64,000 nt of DNA from Sinohyriopsis cumingii (lineage: Eukaryota > Mollusca > Bivalvia > Unionida > Unionidae): positions 50,416,355-50,480,354 of the forward strand of contig CM068830.1 in the NCBI GenBank assembly GCA_028554795.2, given 5' to 3'. Numbering within the stretch: position 1 is the first letter of the stretch; each line of letters begins with the position of its first letter. Below are positions 1 to 11,060 of this stretch, piece by piece. Both the position numbers and the translations under genes were made by a program. The notes beneath the pieces are model-generated. The model was not told the origin of the DNA, ran no database searches, and saw only the letters and a program-made list of their open reading frames with translations.

Positions 1-73
1 GAAAGAGCTCCTACGGATTTACCCTCCAGCAGGTGCAAGTTTCCGAAAATGTCTGCAAACGTTTGAATTAGGG
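1..73 (+). CDS. CYP26: Cytochrome P450 (CYP26-like), penultimate exon, 5' part outside window
   Basis: Reading from base 2, the frame gives KELLRIYPPAGASFR, the P450 K-helix ExxR motif (E-L-L-R) followed by the PP segment, then KCLQTFELG. The exon ends GGG|GTGAGA, a good donor in phase 0. The next exon (888) starts in phase 0 with GYTIPAGW, so the joined text runs ...TFELG/GYTIPAGW..., as in CYP26 proteins. P450s are haem monooxygenases, usually anchored in the ER membrane. CYP26 members oxidise retinoic acid in vertebrates; the substrate here is not known. The N-terminal part of the gene lies left of the window. Confidence 0.8.
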
Positions 74-887
74 GTGAGATTTTTTAAGAACCCATTTAAC
101 AATGCGTATGATCTATTACGGGTCATTCTGATGCAACACGTCAACTTTGTATCAGCAGTTATTTGTATATTTTTACACATGATCATTTGCGTTTCTGGTG
201 ACAACAAAAAATACGTTACTGAAGTTGAATTCTAAATTAAAAACTAAAGTCGATGGTGAGAAATTTGCAATCATAATTATTTTTTTCTGTAATAGTACAT
301 AAACTTTCTTTCAAAAGAAGAGGACACTTTGCAGTAAACTTAAGAAAATTCTTGAAATAGTCATCAAAGTCAGATGGGGGATTTGAGTCTGCTCACACTG
401 CATGGACACGCCAGTTGACAAGAATGCTAGATTTTTAACATGACGGTGGCATTGAGCGTTTGATAATGTGTGTGAAATTATTAAATGTCGTATAAGGACT
501 GTTCGGCCTGGTGCCAGGATAATGTGACTGGATGGGACATGATGCTATATGTCTGCGGCATGATGCCCCAGTGTTAGACATCACTATAAACTGCAACGCC
601 GCAGACATCGTAGTGATATGACTGAATTATTTTTTTAAAAGCTACGTTAAAAATCCAAACACACACACACACACTTACGCAAAACAGTAAATGTATAAAA
701 GGAAATCGCTTTGTAATTTAGTGAATTAATTTGCTTACAACTTTGATAATTTGACGTTAAGTAAATTAAGTGCACATTTAAATAATTTATTGTAGACCTA
801 GTATCATTTAAATTGTTTACCGTTTATGCTTTCCAGTAAAGGAGCCTATTCAAGAGACGCATCAGTGGTTCTTGATTTCTATTTCAG
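74..887 (+). other. Intron of the CYP26-like gene
   Basis: GT donor at 74-75 and AG acceptor at 886-887 after a pyrimidine-rich stretch (TTTCTATTTCAG). The intron is AT-rich. It holds a 5'-truncated SINE-A copy at 490-676 and otherwise nothing I can assign. Confidence 0.7.
490..676 (+). repeat. SINE-A, 5'-truncated copy
   Basis: Matches the body and tail of the full SINE-A at 16630-16950: GGATAATGTGACTGGATGGG, the GTCTGCGGCATGATGCCCCA block, ACATCACTATAAACTG, AGCTACGTTAAAAATCCAAA and a (CA)n tail. The tRNA-like head is missing, as expected of incomplete reverse transcription. Confidence 0.75.
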
Positions 888-1259
888 GGATACACGATTC
901 CTGCCGGCTGGACGGTTATGTACAGTATACGGGAGACACAACATAACCCCCAGGTGTACGGGGACGCTGAGGAATTTCGACCAGATCGGTGGGACGACAG
1001 TTCTATTCATCCAGGAACCCTCTCATGCGAGTGTCCCATTGAGAAATTTAACTTCGTTCCTTTCGGAGGGGGTCATAGGTCATGTGTGGGGTCAGAGTTT
1101 GCGAAACTCGCGCTTCGTATATTTTTATTGGAATTGGCAAGAAACTGTGATTGGACACTACTTAACGAGGATGCTGAAGTGCGCTTCATTCCTGTGCCTC
1201 ACGCTGTCGACTTTCTTCCAGTGCAAATACGCAGACGGGATGATTCAGAATTATTTTGA
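888..1259 (+). CDS. CYP26: Cytochrome P450 (CYP26-like), terminal exon
   Basis: The exon opens after TTTCAG in phase 0 and ends at TGA (1257-1259), encoding 123 residues. It contains GYTIPAGWTVMYSIRETQ, the PERF-type EEFRPDRW, and the haem-binding loop FVPFGGGHRSCVG, whose cysteine is the axial haem ligand, followed by EFAKLALRIFLLELARNCDW. FGGGxRSCVGxEFAK plus LELARxCDWxLLN and a late (V/A)DxLP are typical of CYP26 and its relatives rather than CYP3 or CYP4, so I favour CYP26; the exact subfamily needs a tree. The C-terminus has the expected length. A 27-bp minisatellite and an AATAAA follow within 370 bp. Confidence 0.85.
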   Translation, partial: GYTIPAGWTVMYSIRETQHNPQVYGDAEEFRPDRWDDSSIHPGTLSCECPIEKFNFVPFGGGHRSCVGSEFAKLALRIFLLELARNCDWTLLNEDAEVRFIPVPHAVDFLPVQIRRRDDSELF

Positions 1260-1384
1260 AGGTTATCCATGTATGGTACTTCATCGACATTTCGTTAGAA
1301 TCTCCATTATTCATCCTGAGAGTTCCAAAATGTACCGAGACAGACGATAGGAGGGCTTACAGTTTGCTGATCCTCTATTGACTG

Positions 1385-1519
1385 TTATTATGCATATTGG
1401 GTTCCGGACTGTTATTATGCATGTTGGGTTCCGGACTGTTATTATGCATGTTGGGTTCCGGACTGTTATTGTGCATGTTGGGATCCAGACTGTTACTGTG
1501 CATGTTGGGTTCCAGACTG
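1385..1519 (+). repeat. 27-bp minisatellite, five units, in the P450 3' UTR
   Basis: Five adjacent copies of a 27-bp unit (core TGCATGTTGGGTTCCGGACTG) with one to a few differences each. The period divides by three, so an open frame of repeated GSGLLLCML appears, but it lies past the P450 stop and has no coding support. Confidence 0.9.
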
Positions 1520-1616
1520 GTGTTTAATATTAACATAGCTAAACTTTCAGTTCATATTCCATTAACTAGAAACTTGCATAATGTACAAAAGTACTGTAAA
1601 GATTGCATAATATAGA

Positions 1617-1622
1617 AATAAA
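1617..1622 (+). terminator. Candidate polyadenylation signal of the P450 gene
   Basis: AATAAA 358 bp after the stop codon, on the gene's strand. Position and hexamer fit; no transcript evidence is available here. Confidence 0.5.
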
Positions 1623-1631
1623 CATATCTTT

Positions 1632-1659
1632 AGAGAGAGAGAGAGAGAGAGAGAGAGAG
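1632..1659. repeat. (GA)n microsatellite
   Basis: Uninterrupted AG dinucleotides just past the P450 polyadenylation signal. Confidence 0.95.
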
Positions 1660-2764
1660 CCTGCTTGCCTTAGCCGATTACGTTACAAACTAATATAAGT
1701 TTTGCCTTTTCGATTCTTTAAGCTTTATACTTTCAACGAAAGTTTTAACTCGGGTAATACTACAATCGCTCTGATCTTCATATATTCAATTGTAAAATAC
1801 ACATTGTGGTTTTGAGGATTACGTCAGACCTTTGTTTCGGGTTTGCAAGAATTTCACATTAATTTCTTTTTGCATCAAATGTATCCCTTAATAAATATAA
1901 ATAATTGAGAGTCACACTTGTGAAAGATAGATAGATCTATGCAAAGTATCTTGCAGTGAGATTTGCTAATTTTTTAAAAATATTCTTTTTATGTTTTTGT
2001 TGTTATTTATAATTTACAAACGATATTATCTAATTTTTTAATTTACTCTGGATGATGCATTCGATTTGGATAAGGAGGCGCGGTCCAGCTTCAGCCTCGT
2101 TATATAAGTATTCCATAGCCACCAAGGCCAGCCATTGTGAATTGACTCAGTGTGTTCTTTTGATAGACTTACCTCCCTTTTCCTCAACATCATGAAGCCA
2201 ATAAAATGTTGAAAATACCGTTTAGAAAACACGACCCCCCCAAAAAAATACATCAATACCCTACCCTGAGAATACCATCTGATTACCATTTTTAGTTTTC
2301 TTTGTGCTTCAGATCGTCTGGTATCATCGATAAACCCCTGTTAAGCATGCTGTACTTCGTTGGATGGTTTTAATCTTTGGTATTGATACCTTTAAAAGTG
2401 GCGCCTCCATTGTGCATATGTTTCGACAAAAAGAGCCTCATGTAGATGCTTGAATTGAACTAGGATGAATATCGGAAGTTCTGCAGCAAAGCATATATTG
2501 TTTTTAAAAAATATCTCATTTAAAGAAAATAACAAAGTAAAAAAAGAAAATTAGCAGCGAAGGTCAAGCACAATATAACAACACTTCAAACCACGAGCAA
2601 ATCAAACCTTGTCACTGGCACAAACAGGCAAAGAGACATAGCCAACACTCGCTTCAAACGATCCAACGAAGACAAATGTGGAACCGTTTTGGAAATTATG
2701 CACAGACAAGGAGTGTTTGGTTGGTTGCTTGCTTTTTACTTTCAGGACTTTGGTTATGTTATAT
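1660..2764. other. Intergenic stretch, largely unassigned
   Basis: AT-rich. Only 2141-2176 is recognisable: a short + strand piece (CTCAGTGTGTTCTTTTGATAG) related to the SINE-C relic at 2765-2870. No gene seen. Confidence 0.5.
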
Positions 2765-2870
2765 CGAAGAAATGGGAGCTCTGTGCCTTTCCAAGGAACA
2801 CACTGAGGCAGCCAATCTTTGGATTACAAGTCTGACGCTCTACCACGGCTCACAGACTACCGATAGGTTT
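2765..2870 (-). repeat. SINE-C relic (tRNA-derived)
   Basis: On the minus strand GTGGTAGAGCGTCAGACTTG reads like the A-box half of a tRNA (Lys/Thr type). It is followed by TCAGTGTGTTCCTTGGAAAG, which resembles the body of molluscan tRNA SINEs. A related body fragment in the opposite direction lies at 2141-2176. Confidence 0.45.
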
Positions 2871-3215
2871 GAGTATGCACGTATTGTATTGTAGCGTTTA
2901 ACAGTACCTCAGAACAATACTAATAATGGGATGTGAGCTAAAAATAATTTTTTATAAAAAAAAGTAAAAATATAAAAATGCACACAACCCCTGGAAAGAT
3001 AAAACCTTCCAAATACTTGTAAATATAAAATGCAACAAAACAATATGCAGGATAAAGAGTAAAGATGATAAATGTTTGTAAAAGATACAAAATAAAAGAT
3101 AAAAGTAACGTGTACAATTTTGTACAAACCGCATTCTCTCAAAAGTTTTCAGGAGGAACATCATCATGCAATTCCGTCATCGAGATCACATCATAATATT
3201 AATTCTCACAGGGTT

Positions 3216-3430
3216 AAAGTCGAAAAGAATGTGTTGCACTGCTAGTGGACACCGGCATTGTGTGCACTTTGGTTGGGTCCACCCATCAGAAGGAAAGCAA
3301 TAATCGGATGTTAGTCCGATACGCAGCCAGCATAGTACCGCCTCCTCTATGTTATATGGTCAATACGAGAGATGCCACTCTTCAATATTGGGTTTGGTTT
3401 TTTGAAGTTGGTTCCACACACCTTTGACAA
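3216..3430 (+). pseudogene. Possible retroelement protease fragment
   Basis: The frame gives ECVALLVDTGIVCTLVGS. L-L-V-D-T-G resembles the active-site loop of retropepsin-type aspartyl proteases in LTR elements. No flap, RT, integrase or LTR is visible nearby, so this is weak and may be chance. Confidence 0.2.
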
Positions 3431-3746
3431 GTATCACTAACATGCTTATTTTAAAGTCAGTATATGGAATCTTCCATTCGAAAAGGGTGACTGCGGCGCA
3501 GTTCTAGCTCCTTTATCTGGAGTGGAGTTTGGTTTCTTGGAGTACACGGTTTGATATTTGGGCCTAAAGACTAAATACACTAGATTAGATGGATTAATAG
3601 ATAGTTTGGTAGTATTACTGTAGAGTCACTTTCGTTTTCTGAGATAAAGTTATGGTTCATTTGCCTTAAGATACGAAGGAAAAGTTCAAAATGCGCTCCG
3701 ATATAGCCCAAGCCCCTGATTGTGCATCGGATCATGTATATCAAGG

Positions 3747-3927
3747 CAGGGCCAATAAAGGGGGGGGGGGGGCAACCAGCGATATATTCCTGGGGTCCGG
3801 GTCCATAAGAGGGCGCGGGCCGAACAACACTTTCTAATTTTATAAAAGAAAAATTTGTTTGATCAAGAACTAGGAGATTCCCAGGTGTTTCTTACCCCAG
3901 GGCCCGTGATCGCTCTCAACGGCCCTG
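3747..3927. mobile_element. hAT-type MITE, 181 bp
   Basis: Starts CAGGGCC and ends GGCCCTG, a perfect 7-bp terminal inverted repeat of hAT style. It is flanked by TATCAAGG on the left and TATCCAGG on the right, an 8-bp target duplication with one mismatch. It carries no open frame and has a G-run inside. Confidence 0.7.
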
Positions 3928-4004
3928 TATCCAGGTATGATTTGCATGCCAATCCGTACACATTTGAGTCATAATCAAATTTAGATTTTACTAATGACCT
4001 TCCG

Positions 4005-4708
4005 ATCTAGTCCCCAATATGTGTTTACTACAACTCGTATTAGATACTGGGCTTTTTGAGATTTGTCCTTGATGTATCTTAATAGGCCAAATGAAAGCGA
4101 AAAAAGCCATGAAACATCCCCTCCTCCACAGCAGGAATAAAACAACCGTCAAGATAAAGCTTTGGGTTATCATTAGTTCGTCGTAATGGACAGAAGGGCA
4201 TATAAACAGTTTTAAATTTAAAATACTTTAACCTGTTTTCTTTTGACCATTTCTGAACTTTGTTTAAGCTCAACTGTAGTTTACATACAGTGTGCATAGT
4301 CTTTGATCTACAGCAGATCAAAAACTGCTCAACGTATAAAGAGCAGTCAATTCCTGAATAAAGGCATTTCACTATGCTGTTAATTTTCATTCTGAACAGG
4401 GCAACTGTCAAAATGCTGCCTTTGAGTACACCAGGCTCCTAAGGATATCATTTAGAAAGAGGGCTCTCTACCTTGACTCTGAAATTTCTGTTTTTAAAAA
4501 ATTTGGAGAAAAAGTTATTCCTAGGTTGAATCGGTCATTCACTATGCCGTACTTCAAACGTAGTGTCATGAGCTTTCTTCAAGTCGAGAACGACTGAGAC
4601 TATACAGTCTTTCTTTGTGAAAGCTTCTCTAATAAATGCTTTAAGTCTGGCAAGATGATGTATTTTGTTTCTCAGGCGTCGTCTGAAACCACATCGAATG
4701 CTCCAGGC
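4005..4708 (-). mobile_element. Jockey-like LINE reverse transcriptase fossil
   Basis: The minus-strand translation in shifting frames gives CGFRRRL...LKAFIREAFTKKD...VVLDLKKAHDT, then FRVKVESPLS and GVLKGSI..ALFRMKINSIVKCL, SLYVEQFLICCRSK, LSLNKVQKWSKENRLKY and KDKSQKAQYL. This is the RT palm order of jockey-type elements. The catalytic YxDD box is degraded (YVEQ), and several stops and frameshifts break it. It is truncated at both ends and abuts a SINE piece at 4709. Confidence 0.75.
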
Positions 4709-4780
4709 AGCTGTTAGTACCATTTTTATTAAGTCTTTGGTATGACTAGGCGGGGGTTCGAACCCGCGACCTTCCACTCT
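4709..4780 (-). repeat. SINE-A head fragment (inverted)
   Basis: CAGCTGTTAGTACCATTTTT, TCTTTGGTATGACTAGGCGG and GGTTCGAACCC are the reverse of the SINE-A head (B box at about 4754-4764). It meets a + strand SINE-A tail at 4797, so the two halves stand in inverted order. Confidence 0.65.
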
Positions 4781-4796
4781 TCCGAGAGTTTGTCAC

Positions 4797-4987
4797 TCAG
4801 CATAAAGAGGTTAGTATTAGGACTGGTTGGTTTGGTGTCAGGATAATGTGACTGGATGTGGCATGATATCCCAATGTCAAACATAACGATAAACTGCCAC
4901 ACTGCAAACTTGTTAAAGCTACGTTAAAAATCCAAATCACACACACACGTGCGCGCACATACATACACACACACACACACACACACC
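4797..4987 (+). repeat. SINE-A body/tail with CA tail
   Basis: AAGAGGTTAGTATTAGGACT, GTCAGGATAATGTGACTGG, ATAAACTGCCACACTGCA and AGCTACGTTAAAAATCCAAA match the full SINE-A, followed by a (CA)n run with CG interruptions. Confidence 0.75.
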
Positions 4988-5044
4988 ACAATGGTGAACT
5001 TTGAAAATTATGGAGACCTGTGAAACTTAATGTCTTTAACATAG

Positions 5045-5515
5045 ACCCTGAAGCTTGGTGGAACTAGCTGATTAATCATACCAGACCTTTCTAACCACCG
5101 GCCTCGGTGTAGCTGACACTGAATGAGTGTGTTGTATCAGAGTGGCAACTATTAGCTGCTCTTCTGCTCCACCTCCCAGGATTCTCTCCTCCAATGATAT
5201 GGGACTCAGTCCACGACTATCGGGTTGCCTCCACTCAGTCGCCTCTTACAACATGCAGCGAGGACGCACCTGAAATATGCTACCACCCTAGCTCGCCAGG
5301 GGTGGGGCTGGGCTGGGGAGGTGTGGGGCTAGGGTGCGGAGGGATGGGGAGGGGTGCACACTGTTTTCAGTAAAGTTAACAATTGGTTTTTATATTTGCT
5401 TGTTAAACATGCAAAGTGACAGGAATTTAGCTGCAATTTAGCTTCTAAGAAGGTGAAAATTATTCTCCATTCTGTCCGATCGTACTATAAAGATCGTGTT
5501 CACTTCACATTCAAC
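5045..5515. other. Intergenic, GC-richer repeat-like patch
   Basis: 5095-5300 has GTCGCCTCTTACAACATGCAG and GTGTAGCTGACACTGAATGA, text that resembles widely dispersed invertebrate repeats; 5300-5355 is G-rich (GGGGTGGGGCTGGG). No open coding frame. Confidence 0.3.
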
Positions 5516-5571
5516 AAATGGTGTCGGTAACCATTTTATCAATAAATGATGTCAGTAACCATTCTATCAAT
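5516..5571. repeat. 28-bp tandem duplication
   Basis: Two adjacent 28-bp units (AAATGRTGTCRGTAACCATT core) with three differences. Confidence 0.9.
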
Positions 5572-7307
5572 AATAAATTACTTGACTTAGGAACGTAGAA
5601 TGTAGTTATTTCCAATTTATCATGGGCTCTTAGGTTCTTGTAAAGAAACTAATGTAATCAAATGTTACAATGCGTGTATTCTTTACATTCAACATTAAAC
5701 ATGTACCAAAATGAGAAAATATATTTGGAAAATTATAATAAAAAATAACACCATAATACAGTTACAGATAATAAATCTTAAGAAGGGAATGAGCAATTCA
5801 GTTTGGAATATGTCGGCTTTTAAGTCTTTATGACCACGTGGCGTCATCTGAGATGACCTGTATAATGTGTAACATTTAATTTTAATAACCACCTTTATTT
5901 CAGGGAAAAGTTCAGCAATAATGATGCAGATGAATGGGATAACAATATATATGATATGCTGATATCAGCAGTTTATGTAGCTGGGTGAAAAAGAAATAAA
6001 TGGATGGCACTGTTAGTAATATATCAAAAGCATTTGCATTAGTTGATGCGATTGCAATAGAAAAACCAAGAATGCAACAACAAAATGGATAAAAGTTCAA
6101 ACGGAATTAGTCAATATCACAACTGAAAATGCACTTGGCACTGAATGCAACATGCTGAAGGTTTATACAATTGACCAAAATAACGTAACCATAACGGTAG
6201 TAAAAGAGGATAAAGACTATTGCTCTCAGTCATTGGAATATATTTGAACCTTAAAAACGCATAAAAGATGCGACCTCATTTTTCAAGCATAAACCAAGAT
6301 GGAAACAAAAACAAGAAGGAAAGATGATACGTAAGAAGAACAAAAAAGAGGAAACTCACTATGAGGATGTTTTTCAGTTGTGGGGAAAAAAAGAAGAAAA
6401 GAAAATAAATACTGGATCTCAAAAAACAATATTATAAATCATGGAAATGCCAAAAATAGACAGGACGTAAACCAGAAAGCAAAGGCAACAAAAACAACAA
6501 CATGGCAGCGAACATTGCCCGACAGCGGGATAAGAAGAAGAAGAAGAAAAAGAACTCTTGCAGGTGAGAGGATGAACTTAGTAGAAGAGGAAAGTTAAAG
6601 GAAATTGGAAATTATGACCTCCCATAAATATATCAGCATAAAATATGCATTATGATCAAAACGCAATGATAAACTATACAAAGTTAAGGAACGTACATTG
6701 ACCCAACCTGATGCTTCATCAAGAGGAAATGAAATTCATATCAGCTAAATTAGAAAAGCTGACAACAGAGTAAACACAAAATTATAAAGAAGAATTAGAA
6801 ATGATCAAGGAAGAAAGCATCTGAGAAGCATCTTGGCAGCAACAAATATGACCTTTTCATACAAAAGTCTTGAGCATATAGAAAACCTATTGCTCTCCAT
6901 GGCTACTATGTTTTCGAAGCATCCCAAATTTACTTAAAAATAGAAAATAGCAGGGAATTTAGGCTGTTTCTATGGAATAATCTTGAAAAAAACGTTGAAG
7001 AGCATTTCTACATAGAAGTTGAAAAGCGTAGATAAGACGTAAAATAGTCGAAGTCTGATACTCATCTGCTACCACTATCTCTTGCCATCTGGAATGGTAG
7101 AACTATACAAATGTTTAAGATGACACCGAAACCAATAATTGATGTCCTGCCAACTCTCACCACAATAACAGTTTTCTGGCCTACCTGACACCGCCTGGAT
7201 TGACTGACATTTCATTGCAGAATGAAAACCATCAACTAACAAAGATGCAAACTGAGAAAATGCAATTTAGTTAGATGTACAAATGGTAAACTGCTGCAGT
7301 GTTAAAT
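5572..7307. other. Intergenic, A-rich, no gene recognised
   Basis: Between about 6300 and 7130 the + strand is purine-rich with broken Lys/Glu-rich frames (for example KLEKLTTE, KEELEMIKEE). This could be a decayed LINE ORF1 coiled coil, but stops are frequent and I cannot support a call. Confidence 0.25.
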
Positions 7308-7401
7308 GGTATGTATGTATGGATGGATGGATGGATGGATGGATGGATGTATGTATGTATGTATGTATGTACGTACGTCTCTGTGTGTGTGTGTGTATGT
7401 A

Positions 7402-7448
<47 letters not shown>

Positions 7449-7460
7449 GTATGTATGTCT
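7308..7460. repeat. Compound microsatellite (GGAT)n(GTAT)n(GT)n
   Basis: Runs of GGAT, then GTAT, then GT with a short ACGTACGT interruption. Confidence 0.95.
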
Positions 7461-8035
7461 TAGTGTTTAATATATTTGGGGGTCTCGGTTAGTATGAAAG
7501 GCAAAAAGATGTTGTATGCTCAAGAATACATGAAAACAAACATCAAGGAACTATCTTGCTGATAAATGGGCCGTGAAAGAGATATAAAAAAACTTACTAT
7601 TCTTTACCTTTAGGCACAACCAAAACCTAACTTGTAGATGATAACCAGTCTCTGAAAGAGATATGAAATGTATACCATTCTTTATCTTTCGAAGTTGAAG
7701 AAGAAACAGTTCAATTATGAAATAATTTTTTTTATCGGCTCCTTTAATTAAAGAAGTAAAAGCGAATCATGCATTTCAAAATAGTCTGACGGTGTATTTG
7801 TCGGTGAAGAAAGGCATGTCAAACACAAATAATTGATGACGTTTGAGAACATACAGAATTTGTTACAAAGGTATAAAGGCAATTATACCTGAAGTGAACC
7901 TAATAAATAAAAACTTCGGTACAGAGTTTGACATTACTTATACGGACAACGTTCATGAACCTGCGCTCAAAGAAGATGATACAGAGTAGAGTAGTGTTTA
8001 ATGAAGAATAAAACTATTCGTGCTATAATCCAATA

Positions 8036-8040
<5 letters not shown>
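7461..8040. other. Intergenic, nothing recognised
   Basis: AT-rich sequence without a long frame or a repeat match elsewhere in the window. Confidence 0.4.

Positions 8041-8110
<70 letters not shown>
8041..8110. repeat. (TA)n microsatellite
   Basis: About 70 bp of alternating TA. Confidence 0.95.
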
Positions 8111-8113
<3 letters not shown>

Positions 8114-8450
8114 GTACGCTGCATCAATTATATACCACAAGATTTATACATTTTTCATTAAAGAAGACGAGGTTCGCCGAGTTTCCTTTTAATTAAAACT
8201 TTATACAACGTTTGGTGTACAAAAATACACACTTTTGCCTTTTGAACGGAATTAAGATTGACAGGGTGAATGAACTCCTCACTTCCCTTCCGAGTGTGTC
8301 CGCTACAAGATGTAGTTCTGTGGCTTTTGTGACTATTTACAATCACCTTTGCATATTGATAAGTTGATTGGTTTCTTTGTTTTTTAGTTTCTGTTTTTAT
8401 TCACATTGATTAAATCAATATAAGGCACATTTCTGATTTAAATACAAAAT

Positions 8451-11001
8451 GTGGTTTTAATGATTAAAGTAGAGCACTACAAACACATGGTTAGCTCAGC
8501 CATTCACATGAACGCTCAGCCAGTCACGTACCGGCGCATGGAAATTAGTGTGGAATATAAATTAAGTGAAAGGACGAACCACCAAGAGGTTATTAAAATA
8601 TTTCAATATATTTACAATTGGTCTAAGTCACGCATAGATGTGAGAAAAACGTCATATCCAGACAAGGCTGAGGAATTTACCTATGTTCTTTCCAAGACGT
8701 TTGATTCAGAACCTCCCAACGGCAGTGCCAAAGAAAGATGGGATCACATCAGAGAGACTGTGTACAGCACAGCCACATGGATCTTTGGTGAGAAGCAATC
8801 AAAGAAGAATTACTGATTTGAGGCTAACTCTGCCACACTCATGCCAGCCATAGAAGAGCGTCGCAGTGCTCACATGCAATACAAGCGATCCCCCTGCCAG
8901 AAGACTCTACATGCATACAGGTCTACCAGAAGCAAAGTGCAGAGATTAGCACGTTAGTGTGCCAGTCAATACTGGCTTCAGCTCTGTCAGAGCATCCAGT
9001 CAGCAGCAGATATCGGAAACATCAGATGCATGTACGATGACATAAAGAAAGCAATGGGTCCCACGAAGAATGTGACAGCACCGCTGAAGTCTGCCACAGG
9101 CGATCCCATCCACAATAAGGGCAAGCAGATGGAGCGTTGGGTAGAATACTACTCTGAACTCTACTCCAGAGAGAATCACGTGACCAATGATGCCCTCAAC
9201 GCCATTGAAAACCTCTCTCTCATGGCCGAACTAGACGAGAAACCTACTGTAGCCGAACTAAAGAAGGCCTTAGAGAAACTGTCCGTAGGTAAAGCCCCAG
9301 GGAAGGATGGCATCACAGCAGACGTCATAAAGTGCGGCTGTATCGTGCTGCTGACACACCTGCACGACCTCCTCTGCCAGTGCTGGGATGAAGGTGCAGT
9401 GCCTCGAGAGACATGAGAGACTCCAACATCGTAACCCTGTACAAGAACAAGGGCGACAGAAGCGACTGCAAGAACTACAGGGGCATATCCCTTCTCAGCA
9501 TCGTGGGTAAAGTTTTCGCACGCGTCATCCTGAACAGACTGCAGACGTTTGCTGACAGAGTGTATCCAGAGTCGCAGTGCGGTTCCGCGCAGAGAGGTCC
9601 ACAGTCGACATGATCTTCTCCGTCAGGCAGCTGAAGGAAAAATGCAGAGAACAGCACGGACCCTTCTTCCTGGCCTTTATAGACCTCACCAAGGCGTTCG
9701 ATCTGGTCAGCAGAGACGGACTCTTCACAATCCTGGTGAAAATAGGATGCCCTCCAAAGCTGCTCAGCATGACCCAGTCCTTCCACGATGACATGAAAGG
9801 CACAGTGCAGTACGATGGCTCAACATCCGACCCCTTTAACTTCCGCAGTGGAGTGAAACAGGACTGCGTCCTTGCCCCCACGCTCTTCGGCATCTTCTTA
9901 GCAGTCCTGCTAAAGCACGCCTTTGGGACGTCCAAAGAAGGGATCTACCTGCACCCGCGATCAGACGGCAGCCTGTTCAACCTGGTACGACTGAAGGCAA
10001 AGAGCAAAGTGCGTGAAGTCACCATCAGGGACATGCTCTTCGCAGACGATGCTGCTCTAGCCACCCACACAGAAGCTGAGCTACAACGCCTGATGAACCG
10101 CTTTGCTAAAGCATGCGATGAGTTTGGGTTGACCATAAGCCTAAATAAAACAAACGTGATGGCTCAGGACGCGGACACCCCAAGCATCATCATCAACAAC
10201 TACGAACTTGAGGTGGTCTTTCAGTTCACGTACCTCAGCTCTACCATCACCAACAAGATCTCGCTCAATGCTGAGCTCAACAAGCGGATCGGAAAGGCAT
10301 CAACTCTCTCCAGGTTGTCACAGAGAGTGTGGAACAACAGCATGCTGACCCTGAACACCAAGATCACAGTGTACCGTGCCTGCGTGCTAAGCACTCTCCT
10401 GTATGCCAGTGAAACCTGGACTCTATACGCGCCACAAGAGAAAAGACATAGCGCCTTTCACATGCGATGCCTCATACGCATACTCGGGATCACCTGGAGC
10501 GATCGCGTAACAAACAACGAGGTGCTTGAACGTGCCAAGACTCTCAGCATGGTAACACTGCTCCGCCAACGTCGCATCAGATGGTTGGGCCATGTACGTC
10601 GGATGGATGGGCGGATCCCCAAAGACATTCTTTATTCGAAACTCGCCTCTGGCAAAAGGCCGATTGGACGGCCACATCTCCACTTCAAGGATGTCTGCAA
10701 GCGCGACATGATAGCCCTTGACATCGATGTCAACACCTGGAAAGAGCTCGCTCTAGACAGATCAAGCTGGCGACATGCTCTGATCACTGGTTTGAAAGCC
10801 GGAGAGGACAAGCTACGCTTGCTAGCTGATGAAAAACGACCGCAGAGGAAGAAGAAGCAGCTCCAACCAACACCAGACGCAAAGTTTAAGTGCAGCAAGG
10901 ACTGCCACTCCCGTGTCGGACTACATATCCACAGCAGACGCTGCACAACCACCAACCAGGACATCTCTCATGGGCGCACTTCCATCGTCTCTCGAGACTA
11001 A
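8451..11001 (+). mobile_element. 5'-truncated, frame-broken LINE (non-LTR retrotransposon) pol
   Basis: Four overlapping + strand pieces (8451-8816, 9030-9416, 9413-9613, 9577-11001) form one LINE pol. Visible in order: a linker AEEFTYVLSKTFDSEP; SVGKAPGKDGITADVIK; KNYRGISLLSIVGKVFARVI; FLAFIDLTKAFDLVSRD; the RT palm box LFADDAALA (F-A-D-D at 10039-10050); and a C-terminal ETW...RRIRWLGHVRRMDG segment ending PIGRP. The 474-residue last piece is intact. Stops at 8814 and 8955 and frame shifts near 9412 and 9580 inactivate it. No endonuclease domain precedes it, so it is 5' truncated. The C-terminal segment resembles RTE/BovB-type LINEs, but I do not assign a clade. Confidence 0.9.
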
Positions 11002-11057
11002 AGGATGCCAACAACAAAGTCATTATTCTACTTTATTAATATTACAACCGACCATAC

Positions 11058-11060
<3 letters not shown>

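Noticed and set aside
826-1350. 174-residue + strand frame overlapping the P450 exon
   Set aside because: Different frame from the one with ERF and haem motifs; runs across the splice acceptor without any domain.
4797-5042. 81-residue minus-strand frame with VCVCVCMYV
   Set aside because: Translation of the SINE-A CA tail and flank.
7283-7492. 69-residue frame MDGWMDGWMD...VCVCVC
   Set aside because: Translation of the GGAT/GTAT/GT microsatellite.
9475-9935. Minus-strand frames of 103 and 136 residues
   Set aside because: Antisense to the LINE reverse transcriptase palm; no motif of their own.
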